A stretch of 8,936 nt of DNA, from the NCBI GenBank assembly GCA_025453505.1, contig JALOQG010000087.1:1-8936 (forward strand). Direction: 5' to 3'. Positions 1 through 6,667 of the stretch are shown piece by piece. Made by a program: the position numbers and the translations under genes. Source of the DNA: Myxococcota bacterium. Lineage in GTDB: Bacteria; Myxococcota_A; UBA9160; PR03. The notes beneath the pieces are model-generated. The model worked only from the letters and a program-made list of their open reading frames with translations, had not been told where the DNA came from and did no database searches. Within the stretch, counting starts at the first letter, position 1, and the number at the start of each line of letters is the position of its first letter.

Positions 1-2127
1 CTCCAGGTCGCGCACCGCATGAACGGCCTCACGCGCGATTTCGCGCTCGCGATCGGTCTCGTGCTGCTGACGCTGCTGCCGCTCGGCCTGCGTGCGTCGC
101 TGATCGTGATGATCTCGATCCCGCTCTCGCTCTCGATCGGCGTCGCGCTGCTGCACGCCTCCGGCTTCTCGATCAACCAGCTCAGCATCGTCGGCTTCGT
201 GATCGCACTCGGCCTGCTGGTGGACGACTCGATCGTCGTCGTCGAGAACCTCACCCGCTTCCTGCGCATGGGGTACACGCGCAAGCAGGCGGCGATCCTC
301 GCCACCCGGCAGATCGGCGTCGCGGTCGTCGGCTGCACCGCCACGCTGATGCTCGCCTTCCTGCCGCTGCTGATGCTGCCGGGCGGCGCGGGGCAGTTCA
401 CGCGCAGCCTGCCGGTCGCCGTCCTCTACACGGTGGGCGCCTCGCTCTTCGTCTCGCTCACCATCATCCCGTTCCTCGGCAGCCTCGTGTTGCAGGAGCA
501 GGACGAGCACGGCAACCGCGCGTTCCAGTACTTCCACCGCGCGATCGAGTCGTTCTACCGGCCGCTGCTGCGTCTCGCGCTCGGCTGGCCGCGCGCGACG
601 CTCATGGGCGCCGCCCTGCTCTTCGTCGGATCGCTCGCCCTGGTGCCGCGCATCGGCTTCTCGCTCTTCCCCGAGGCCGACGTGCCGATGTTCCGCATCG
701 AGGTCGAGGCGCCCGACGGCTCTTCGATCGAGGAGACCGACCGCGCGGTGCGCTTCGCCGAGGGCGTGCTCGCGAAGCACCCGGAGATCTCTCGCGTCGC
801 CGCCAACGCGGGACACGGCAATCCGCAGATCTACTACAACGTGCGGCCCGAGGACCAGAAGAGCCACATCGGCGAGCTCTTCGTGCAGCTGCACGACTAC
901 GAGCCCGCGACGACCCCCGCGCTGCTCGACGCGATCCGCGCCGATCTCGCCACCTACCCGCGCGCGAAGCTGCGCCTCGAACGCTTCCAGAACGGCCCGC
1001 CGATCGACGCGCCGATCGAGATGCGCGTCTTCAGCGAAGACCTCGAAGGCCTGCGCGTGCTCTCGTCGAAGGTCGCCGCGGTGATCGAGGGCACGCCCGG
1101 CGCGATCTACGTGGACGATCCGCTGCGCGTCACCAAGACGGATCTCGCCGTGCGCATCGATTCCGCGCAGGCCGGCCGCCTCGGCGTGCCCGAGCTCGAG
1201 ATCAAGAACGCCGTGCGGCTCGCGATCGCAGGCCTCGTCGCGGGCACGCTGCGCGACCCGGCCGGCGAGGAGTACGACATCCGCTTGACGCTGCCGCAGG
1301 GCGAACGCGCGAGCCTCGACGCGCTCGACGATCTCAGCGTCGCATCGGCGGCCGGCGCGCAGATTCCGCTGCGCCAGCTCGCGCGCCTCGAACTCGAGGC
1401 GTCGCCCTCCGAGATCGCGCACCACGACAAGCTGCGTGCGGCAACGGTCTCCGCGCACGTCGCGACCGGCTACAACACCGAGAGGGTCACGCGCGAGGTG
1501 ATGACCCGGCTCGCGGCGCTCGACTGGGAGCCCGGCACGCACTGGGAGGTCGCGGGCGAACTCGAGAGCCGCCAGGAGAGCTTCGGCGGCTTCGGCGCCG
1601 CATTGCTCGTCGCGGCCTTCGGCGTGCTCGCCGTGCTGGTGCTCGAGTTCCGCACCTTCAAGAGCACGGGCATCGTCGCGTCGGTGATTCCGCTCGGCGT
1701 GGTCGGCGGCGTCGGCGCGCTCTGGCTCACCGGCCATTCGATCTCGTTCACCGCGATGATCGGCTTCATCGCGCTGATCGGCATCGAGGTGAAGAACTCG
1801 ATCCTGCTGGTGGACTTCACCAATCTGCTGCGCGAAGACGGCGTCGATCTCGACGAGGCGATCGAACGCGCCGGCCAGGCCCGCTTCTTCCCGATCCTGC
1901 TGACCACGCTGACGGCGCTCGGCGGCCTGCTGCCGCTGGCGCTCGAGGGCTCGCCGCTCTACTCGCCGCTCGCCATCGTCATCATGGGCGGTCTCGTCTC
2001 CTCGACGATCCTCGCCCGCCTCGTGACGCCGGTCATGTACAAGATGCTGGCGCCGGAGGTGGAGGTGAAGAGCGCACCGGAGGACGCCGCGCCGCCGGAC
2101 GCAGGACTCGCGCCGGCGCGAGCGTGA
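1..2127 (+). CDS. RND-family efflux permease subunit (5'-truncated)
   Basis: Inner-membrane, proton-driven pump subunit of the AcrB/HAE type (COG0841), which normally works with a periplasmic adaptor and an outer-membrane channel. The frame is open from base 1, so the gene starts upstream; the ATG at 19 is internal. About 708 codons remain, matching AcrB from about residue 340 to its end, so roughly a third is missing. Visible parts are helices TM2-TM4 (about 45-255), TM5-TM6 (about 325-495), TM7 (about 590-670), the second large periplasmic loop (about 670-1580) and TM8-TM12 (about 1585-2045). The proton-relay residues are intact: the Asp-Asp pair of GLLVDDSIVVVEN lies at 223-228 (AcrB D407/D408) and the Lys of GIEVKNSILLVDF at 1792-1794 (AcrB K940). 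It ends in a Pro/Ala-rich cytosolic tail. Family membership is clear. The substrate cannot be read from the sequence, and partner genes would lie upstream, outside the window. Confidence 0.95.
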   Translation, partial: LQVAHRMNGLTRDFALAIGLVLLTLLPLGLRASLIVMISIPLSLSIGVALLHASGFSINQLSIVGFVIALGLLVDDSIVVVENLTRFLRMGYTRKQAAILATRQIGVAVVGCTATLMLAFLPLLMLPGGAGQFTRSLPVAVLYTVGASLFVSLTIIPFLGSLVLQEQDEHGNRAFQYFHRAIESFYRPLLRLALGWPRATLMGAALLFVGSLALVPRIGFSLFPEADVPMFRIEVEAPDGSSIEETDRAVRFAEGVLAKHPEISRVAANAGHGNPQIYYNVRPEDQKSHIGELFVQLHDYEPATTPALLDAIRADLATYPRAKLRLERFQNGPPIDAPIEMRVFSEDLEGLRVLSSKVAAVIEGTPGAIYVDDPLRVTKTDLAVRIDSAQAGRLGVPELEIKNAVRLAIAGLVAGTLRDPAGEEYDIRLTLPQGERASLDALDDLSVASAAGAQIPLRQLARLELEASPSEIAHHDKLRAATVSAHVATGYNTERVTREVMTRLAALDWEPGTHWEVAGELESRQESFGGFGAALLVAAFGVLAVLVLEFRTFKSTGIVASVIPLGVVGGVGALWLTGHSISFTAMIGFIALIGIEVKNSILLVDFTNLLREDGVDLDEAIERAGQARFFPILLTTLTALGGLLPLALEGSPLYSPLAIVIMGGLVSSTILARLVTPVMYKMLAPEVEVKSAPEDAAPPDAGLAPARA
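2107..2122. terminator. 16-bp perfect palindrome at a convergent gene junction
   Basis: CTCGCGCCGGCGCGAG is a perfect inverted repeat able to fold as a 6-bp stem with a CCGG loop, or as an 8-bp duplex. It lies in the last codons of the RND gene and just past the stop of the convergent aminotransferase gene. The two stops are only 3 bases apart, so there is no other room for a terminator. No T-tract follows on either strand, so intrinsic termination would be weak. The role is inferred from position only. Confidence 0.3.
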
Positions 2128-2130
2128 TGG

Positions 2131-3081
2131 CTACTTCACCAGCGTCAGCCACTGCGCGAAGGCTGCGTCTCCGCCGGCGGTGATGCGGTCGAAGCGGGTC
2201 TTCAGGCGAGCGCTGACCGGGCCGGGCACAGGCGCCGGCAGCGGCGTCCCGTCGACCGATGCGATCGGCCACACGCCGATGCTCGTCGAGGACAGGAAGG
2301 CCTCGCGCGCGTGTTCGAGTTCCGCGGCCTCGACGACACCGTCGTACGTCGCGATGCCCTCGTGCTTCGCGACTTCGAGCAGCGACTGGCGCGTGATGCC
2401 GGGCAGCACCCCGTCGAGCGCGGGCGTGCGCAGCGTGCCCTGCGCATCGACGACGAACACGTTCGAAGTGGGTGCCTCGGCGAGGTGATCGTGCTCGTCG
2501 AGCATCACGATCTCGTCGTAGCCTTCCTTGCGCGCCTGCCATGCGGCCATCGCCGGACCCAGGTAGTTGGCCGCGGCCTTCGCGTGGGTGGGCAGGTGCG
2601 CCTCGATGCGGCGGCGCGTCCGCTCGAGCTTGACCGCGATCGCCGCGGGATTCCGGCGCGGGTTCGGCTTGCGCAGGATCACGTCGCGCACCGGGTCGTA
2701 GGCGGCCATCGCGACCGACACGCGCTCGTCCATCGGCACCACGCCGACCTCCTCGGACGGGAGATACGCCATCACCTTGAGCGCGGTCGCCCCGGGGTTG
2801 GCCGCGACCGCCGCGATCGCGCCCGCGCAGAGCGCGTCGTAGCCGGGCTCCATCGGCAGGCCCACGATCGCGACCGAGCGCTGGAAGCGCTCGATGTGCT
2901 CGCCGAGGCGGAAAATCGCCGCGCCCTTCGGCGTCGCGTGCACCGAGAGGTAGTCGAAGACCAGCGAGCCGCGCGCCGCGGAGTGCGAGAGCAGGTGGAT
3001 GCGGGCGTCCGCCCACGGGACGAGCGTCCCGTCGATCCAGATGCGTCGGGCGGGGCCGGAGGAAGGCTGCGTGGTGCTCAT
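2131..3081 (-). CDS. class IV (branched-chain-like) aminotransferase
   Basis: PLP-dependent transaminase of fold type IV, 316 residues, aligning along its length with E. coli IlvE (about 309). The N-terminal stretch RIWIDGTLVPWADARIHLLS matches the IlvE start region, which supports the ATG at 3081 over an in-frame GTG at 3156 that would add 25 unconserved residues. Visible are Lys168 in HAKAAANYL (Schiff-base lysine), Arg65 in HIERF (PLP phosphate), Glu202 in AEAPTSNVF (pyridine nitrogen) and the LPGITR cofactor loop at 226-231. Substrate-side residues differ from IlvE: YGTSVFEGIR reads RGSLVFDYLS (37-46), and the position of IlvE Arg97 appears to be Lys102. It is therefore a cytosolic transaminase, but branched-chain substrates are not assured; D-amino acid or amine transaminase activity is possible. 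No ilv or leu genes are nearby. No Shine-Dalgarno is visible before the ATG. Confidence 0.85.
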   Translation of the reverse strand: MSTTQPSSGPARRIWIDGTLVPWADARIHLLSHSAARGSLVFDYLSVHATPKGAAIFRLGEHIERFQRSVAIVGLPMEPGYDALCAGAIAAVAANPGATALKVMAYLPSEEVGVVPMDERVSVAMAAYDPVRDVILRKPNPRRNPAAIAVKLERTRRRIEAHLPTHAKAAANYLGPAMAAWQARKEGYDEIVMLDEHDHLAEAPTSNVFVVDAQGTLRTPALDGVLPGITRQSLLEVAKHEGIATYDGVVEAAELEHAREAFLSSTSIGVWPIASVDGTPLPAPVPGPVSARLKTRFDRITAGGDAAFAQWLTLVK

Positions 3082-3088
3082 GCCGCGC

Positions 3089-3094
3089 AAGATA
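3089..3094 (-). promoter_or_regulatory. candidate -10 element, possible leaderless start of the aminotransferase
   Basis: Read on the minus strand, TATCTT stands 7 bases before the ATG at 3081. It fits the TANNNT form of a -10 hexamer, and its predicted transcription start falls on or next to the A of the ATG. The upstream bases contain no GGAG-like ribosome binding site, which agrees with a leaderless mRNA. The -35 region is poor (around TTTCGT). Confidence 0.3.
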
Positions 3095-3178
3095 GAGGGC
3101 GCCGCGATGCCACGAAATGCGCGCGGGCCTGCCACCCGCCTGCCGGTCGCGGCCACTCCCGAGGAGACCCGACGATCC

Positions 3179-3183
3179 GGAGG
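3179..3183 (+). promoter_or_regulatory. ribosome binding site for the 37-residue small gene
   Basis: GGAGG lies 5 bases before the GTG at 3189. It decides the start: the earlier in-frame ATG at 3117 has no comparable site and would add 24 Pro/Arg-rich residues unlike the helical remainder. Confidence 0.5.
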
Positions 3184-3188
3184 ATCCC

Positions 3189-3302
3189 GTGCGCACGTTC
3201 CTGCAGAAGCTCGAAGAGACCCTGCAAACCGCCGTCGCGCTCTATGCGGAGCTCTGCCGCTCCGCCGCGACGCTCGTCACGCGGCGCCGCGCGAGCGAGT
3301 AG
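3189..3302 (+). CDS. candidate small amphipathic protein, 37 residues, unknown function
   Basis: A short frame with a GTG start, a strong GGAGG site 5 bases upstream and a TAG stop at 3300-3302. Only 3 of its 37 sense codons end in A or T, as in the real genes around it. The peptide is one predicted helix: hydrophobic residues Phe4, Leu8, Leu12, Val16, Tyr19, Leu22, Ala26 and Leu29/Val30 recur every three to four positions, with charged residues (KLEE) near the front and a basic tail TRRRASE. No signal peptide, metal site or known domain is visible, and a single Cys is at position 23. It is divergent from the aminotransferase gene and about 280 bases before ppsA in the same direction. I do not recognise a family. 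It may be a membrane-associated or protein-binding micropeptide, or a chance frame. Confidence 0.45.
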   Translation: MRTFLQKLEETLQTAVALYAELCRSAATLVTRRRASE

Positions 3303-3349
3303 CCGTCCCGCCGCGCTCGAAGCAGCGGCGCTTCACAGGGGATGGACCC

Positions 3350-3363
3350 GCACCGGCCGGTGC
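3350..3363. promoter_or_regulatory. 14-bp perfect palindrome, possible operator or activator site
   Basis: GCACCGGCCGGTGC is a perfect inverted repeat without a spacer. It lies 47 bases past the small gene's stop and about 200 bases upstream of the predicted ppsA transcription start, a usual distance for an enhancer-binding protein acting on sigma-54. Its core CGGCCGG recurs at 3437-3443 and 3524-3530. The regulatory role is inferred; no binding protein is identifiable. Confidence 0.3.
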
Positions 3364-3435
3364 TCGAAGCCGGCGTCGGCCCGATCCGCGGACACGTACC
3401 TCCCAACACGGCGATTCGTCTTCGGACGGCGCGCA

Positions 3436-3446
3436 GCGGCCGGATC
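3436..3446 (+). repeat. 11-bp direct repeat, copy 1, upstream of ppsA
   Basis: GCGGCCGGATC occurs here and again at 3523-3533, 87 bases apart start to start, in the non-coding region before ppsA. The copies are identical. The function is unknown; a repeated regulator site is possible. Confidence 0.35.
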
Positions 3447-3522
3447 TGTCTGTGGCGTGAAGCCGCAGCGAGTGCCGTGCTGGGTCCGATCGCACGTCGA
3501 ATGGAGCGGCGTCGCGACTCTC

Positions 3523-3533
3523 GCGGCCGGATC
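3523..3533 (+). repeat. 11-bp direct repeat, copy 2, adjoining the -24 element
   Basis: Second copy of GCGGCCGGATC. It ends 4 bases before the sigma-54-like element, so a bound protein here would touch or block the promoter. Confidence 0.35.
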
Positions 3534-3536
3534 GTG

Positions 3537-3553
3537 TTGGCTCGATCCCTGCA
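3537..3553 (+). promoter_or_regulatory. candidate sigma-54 (-24/-12) promoter of the ppsA-usp operon
   Basis: TTGGCTCGATCCCTGCA matches the consensus TTGGCACG-N4-TTGCW with two mismatches. The invariant GG (3539-3540) and GC (3551-3552) are exactly 10 bases apart. The predicted transcription start is about 3564, giving a leader of about 19 bases that begins with the AGGAGG ribosome binding site (3565-3570). No convincing sigma-70 hexamer pair was seen in this interval. It was identified by eye. Confidence 0.5.
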
Positions 3554-3582
3554 AAACCGCAGTGAGGAGGCGCGCACCCGCC

Positions 3583-5988
3583 ATGCGATACATCCGTCCC
3601 TTCCGCACCCTCACGCTCGACGACGTCCCGCTGGTCGGCGGCAAGAACGCCTCCTTCGGCGAGATGATCGGATCGCTCGCGCCGCTCGGTGTCACGGTGC
3701 CCGACGGCTTCGCACTCACCGCCGACGCCTACCGCCTCCTGCTCGACGGCCCCGGCGTGCGCGCGCGGCTGCGCGAGGCCCTCGCGAAACTCGACCCGAC
3801 CGACATCGACTCGCTGCGCTCCTGCGGAGCGCTCGCCCGCACGGCGCTGCGCGAAGCGCCATTTCCGGAGCCGGTCCTGAAGGAGCTCGAAGCGGCCTAT
3901 GCCGAGCTCTCGCACTCCTACGGCGAAGAGGCGACCGACGTCGCCGTGCGTTCGAGCGCCACGGCCGAAGATCTGCCGACCGCGAGCTTCGCCGGCCAGC
4001 AGGAGACCTATCTCAACGTTCACGGGCTCGCGAACCTGGTCGAGGCCTGCCGACGCTGCTTCGCGTCGCTCTTCACCGACCGCGCCATCTCCTATCGCGC
4101 CGAGCGCGGCTTCGAGCACGAGAAGGTGTATCTCTCGATCGGCGTCCAGAAGATGGTGCGCTCGGACCAGGCGGGCGCCGGCGTGCTCTTCACGCTCGAC
4201 ACCGAGAGCGGCTTCGACCAGGTCGTCCTGATCACGGCGATCTACGGGCTCGGCGAGAACATCGTGCAGGGCGTGACGAACCCGGACGAGTACGTCGTCT
4301 TCAAGCCCACCGGCACCGAGATCGGGCGGCGTCTCGGCTCGAAGGAAATCGCGATGGTCTACGACGAGGGCGGATCGCGCGCCGTGCGCAACGTGACGGT
4401 GCCCGAGGCGCTGCGCCGCCAGTTCGTACTCTCGCGGGAGGAAACGGCCGAGCTCGCGCGCCAGGCGATCGCGATCGAGAAGCACTACGGCGCGCGGGCC
4501 GGCGAGTGGCGTCCGATGGACATCGAGTGGGCGAAGGACGGTCCGAGCGGAAAGCTCTTCATCGTGCAGGCGCGTCCCGAGACGGCCCACGCGCGCCGCG
4601 ATCTCGCGAAGCTCGTGACCTGGAAGCTCACGGAGCGCTCCGCCGTGCGCGCCAGGGGACGCGCCGTGGGGACACAGATCGGCGCCGGACCCGTCGCACG
4701 GCTCGACGACTCCTCGCAGATGGCCGCGTTCCAGCCCGGGTCCGTGCTCGTCACCGGCATGACCGATCCCGACTGGGAGCCGATCATGAAGGTCGCGGCC
4801 GCGATCGTGACGGATCGCGGCGGACGCACCTGTCACGCCGCGATCGTCAGCCGCGAGCTGGGCATTCCCTGCGTGGTCGGTGCGGGCGACGCCACTGCGG
4901 TACTGCACGCGGGCGAGCCGGTCACGGTCTCGTGCGCCGACGGCGAAACGGGCCTCGTGATGGACGGCATCCTCGCCTTCGAGCGGAACGAGGTGGACGT
5001 GCGCGACGTGCCGGAGACGCGCACGAAGATCCTGGTGAACGTCGGGGATCCGGAGCAGGCCTTCGCGCTCGCGGCGCTGCCGGTGGACGGCGTCGGCCTC
5101 GCGCGCGAGGAGTTCATCATCACGAACGCGATCGGGATCCACCCGATGGCGCTGGTGCACCCGGAGCGGACCGACGCCGCGACGCAGCGCGCGATCGCCG
5201 AACGCACGCGCGGCTATCCGGACGGCGCGACGTTCTTCGTCGAGAAGCTCGCCGAGGGCGTCGCTCGCATCGCGGCGGGCTTCCACCCGCGCCCGGTGGT
5301 GGTGCGGCTCTCCGACTTCAAGACCAACGAGTACGCGGGCCTCGTCGGCGGCTCGTTCTTCGAGCCGAAGGAGGAGAACCCGATGATCGGATTCCGCGGC
5401 GCCTCGCGCTACGCGCACGAAGCGTACCGCGAGGGGTTCGCGCTCGAGTGCCGCGCGCTCCAGAAGGTGCGCGGGGAGATGGGCCTTCGGAACGTGATCG
5501 TGATGATCCCGTTCTGCCGCAGCATCGACGAGGCGGTGAGCGTGCAGGAGGAGATGGCGCGCCACGGTCTCGTGCGCGGCGAGCAGGGTCTCGAGGTCTA
5601 CGTGATGTGCGAGATCCCGGCGAACGTGCTGCTGATCGACGAGTTCGCGAAGTACTTCGACGGCTTCTCGATCGGCTCGAACGACCTGACGCAGCTGGTG
5701 CTCGGCGTCGACCGCGACTCGGCCATCCTCGCGAACGCCTTCGACGAGCGGAACCCGGCGGTGGTGCGCGCGCTCGAGATGGCGGTGGCGGGTGCGCACC
5801 GCGCCGGACGCAAGATCGGCATCTGCGGGCAGGCACCGAGCGATCACCCGGTCATCGCGGAGCTGCTGGTGCGCGCCGGCATCGACAGCCTTTCGCTCTC
5901 GAGCGACGTGGCGATCGCGACCCGATTGCGTGTCGCCGCGCTCGAGCGCACGCTGGCCACCGAGGCCGAATCGAGGAGGATCCGATGA
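3583..5988 (+). CDS. ppsA: phosphoenolpyruvate synthase (pyruvate, water dikinase)
   Basis: Cytosolic enzyme converting pyruvate + ATP + water to phosphoenolpyruvate + AMP + phosphate, the entry to gluconeogenesis from pyruvate. It has 801 residues, against 792 in E. coli PpsA. Domain order is the N-terminal ATP-grasp domain (about 15-330, with VGGKNASFGEM near the start and VRSSATAEDLP at 122-132), the swivelling phosphohistidine domain (about 375-455) and the C-terminal PEP/pyruvate-binding barrel (about 475-785). In GGRTCHAAIVSRELG, His418 is the phosphorylated histidine (E. coli His421) and Thr416 matches the threonine targeted by the PpsR kinase/phosphorylase. GSNDLTQ (698-704) and Cys748 of GICGQAPSD (E. 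coli Cys751) complete the active site. The ATG at 3583 fits the family's start; AGGAGG lies 12 bases upstream, a rather long spacing. An in-frame GTG at 3562 overlaps that site and is unlikely. It shares an operon with the downstream stress-protein gene. Confidence 0.97.
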   Translation: MRYIRPFRTLTLDDVPLVGGKNASFGEMIGSLAPLGVTVPDGFALTADAYRLLLDGPGVRARLREALAKLDPTDIDSLRSCGALARTALREAPFPEPVLKELEAAYAELSHSYGEEATDVAVRSSATAEDLPTASFAGQQETYLNVHGLANLVEACRRCFASLFTDRAISYRAERGFEHEKVYLSIGVQKMVRSDQAGAGVLFTLDTESGFDQVVLITAIYGLGENIVQGVTNPDEYVVFKPTGTEIGRRLGSKEIAMVYDEGGSRAVRNVTVPEALRRQFVLSREETAELARQAIAIEKHYGARAGEWRPMDIEWAKDGPSGKLFIVQARPETAHARRDLAKLVTWKLTERSAVRARGRAVGTQIGAGPVARLDDSSQMAAFQPGSVLVTGMTDPDWEPIMKVAAAIVTDRGGRTCHAAIVSRELGIPCVVGAGDATAVLHAGEPVTVSCADGETGLVMDGILAFERNEVDVRDVPETRTKILVNVGDPEQAFALAALPVDGVGLAREEFIITNAIGIHPMALVHPERTDAATQRAIAERTRGYPDGATFFVEKLAEGVARIAAGFHPRPVVVRLSDFKTNEYAGLVGGSFFEPKEENPMIGFRGASRYAHEAYREGFALECRALQKVRGEMGLRNVIVMIPFCRSIDEAVSVQEEMARHGLVRGEQGLEVYVMCEIPANVLLIDEFAKYFDGFSIGSNDLTQLVLGVDRDSAILANAFDERNPAVVRALEMAVAGAHRAGRKIGICGQAPSDHPVIAELLVRAGIDSLSLSSDVAIATRLRVAALERTLATEAESRRIR

Positions 5989-6608
5989 TGCTCAAGTGCT
6001 CCGTCTGCGGCGCGCACGTGCCGGAACGGACGGCCGTCGAGTTTCCCACCGCGACGGGCACCGAGCGCTACTGCTCGCTGCGTTGCGCCATCTCGGTCGA
6101 GAGCGCCGAAGAGCAGGCCGCCGGCCCGAAGCCCGTCGCTGCGGCCGTGCTGCCGGCGCCGCCGCGCGAGATCGTCGTCGCGGTGGACGGCTCGGGGCCC
6201 TCGGTGCGCGCCGTCGAGCGCGCCGCGTCGATCGCGAAGGCGACGGGCGGACGCATCACCCTGATCCACGCCATCGATCCCGCTGCGATCCGACTGCTAC
6301 CGCTCGACAGCGCCTTCGCCGGCGGGACGCGCCTCGGCCTCGACATCGGGCAGCTCGATGAGAACCTGCGCAAGGACGCGATCGCGCAGCTCGAGCGCTG
6401 CGGACGCATCTGCGAGGCAGCCGGCGTCGAGTACGTCGCTCGCGTCGTGATGGAGGCGCCGCCGCGCGCAGTCGCCGATGCAGCCGAGCATGCGGATCTC
6501 GTCGTGATCGGAAGCCGTGGCCTCGGCGCCTTCACGGGCGCCGTGCTCGGCTCGCTCTCGCACCGGGTGATCGCGGAGACGCGCAAGCCCGTGCTCGTGG
6601 TCCACTGA
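5985..6608 (+). CDS. universal stress protein with N-terminal TRASH-like Cys4 motif
   Basis: A 207-residue two-part protein. Residues 1-36 carry Cys5-x2-Cys8-x21-Cys30-x3-Cys34; the last three cysteines fit the TRASH pattern (C-x19-22-C-x3-C), a small metal-binding fold, probably for zinc or another soft metal. An Ala/Pro-rich linker (about 41-60) leads to a Usp domain (61-207) with the opening strand EIVVAVDGS (Asp68) and the complete ATP motif G-2x-G-9x-G-S at 176-190. That motif marks the ATP-binding Usp branch (MJ0577-like) rather than the UspA type. It is likely cytosolic, dimeric and nucleotide-binding. The start overlaps the ppsA stop by 4 bases (ATGA), with AGGAGG at 5974-5979, five bases before the ATG at 5985; a second ATG at 5988 is equally in frame. 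Overlap implies translational coupling to ppsA. The fusion and its link to metal or redox state are inferences; each half is clear. Confidence 0.9.
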   Translation: MMLKCSVCGAHVPERTAVEFPTATGTERYCSLRCAISVESAEEQAAGPKPVAAAVLPAPPREIVVAVDGSGPSVRAVERAASIAKATGGRITLIHAIDPAAIRLLPLDSAFAGGTRLGLDIGQLDENLRKDAIAQLERCGRICEAAGVEYVARVVMEAPPRAVADAAEHADLVVIGSRGLGAFTGAVLGSLSHRVIAETRKPVLVVH

Positions 6609-6667
6609 GCGGAGCGGGCCGGCGGACGGCATCGATCTGCTCGCGCTGAACGGCGACTGCCATGCAT

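Noticed and set aside
3319..3334. GAAGC-AGCGGC-GCTTC hairpin after the small gene
   Set aside because: Only a 5-bp stem with no T-tract; too weak to call a terminator.
2311..3582. In-frame extension of ppsA far upstream on the plus strand
   Set aside because: It crosses the aminotransferase gene on the other strand and is Arg-rich and unlike PEP synthase. Family alignment starts at 3583.
3277..5847. Very long open frame (over 850 codons) on the minus strand opposite ppsA
   Set aside because: Product is Arg/His/Asp-rich with no recognisable domain. It is the expected antisense shadow of a high-GC gene whose opposite strand rarely has stops.
1218..6385. Repeated GCGATCGC octamers
   Set aside because: They fall in coding sequence and are explained by frequent GCG-ATC-GC codon runs; no regular spacing or intergenic enrichment was seen.
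6609..6667. Terminator between the convergent usp and flavoprotein genes
   Set aside because: Only 4-bp stems (e.g. GCCG/CGGC) and no T-tract were found in the 59-base gap.
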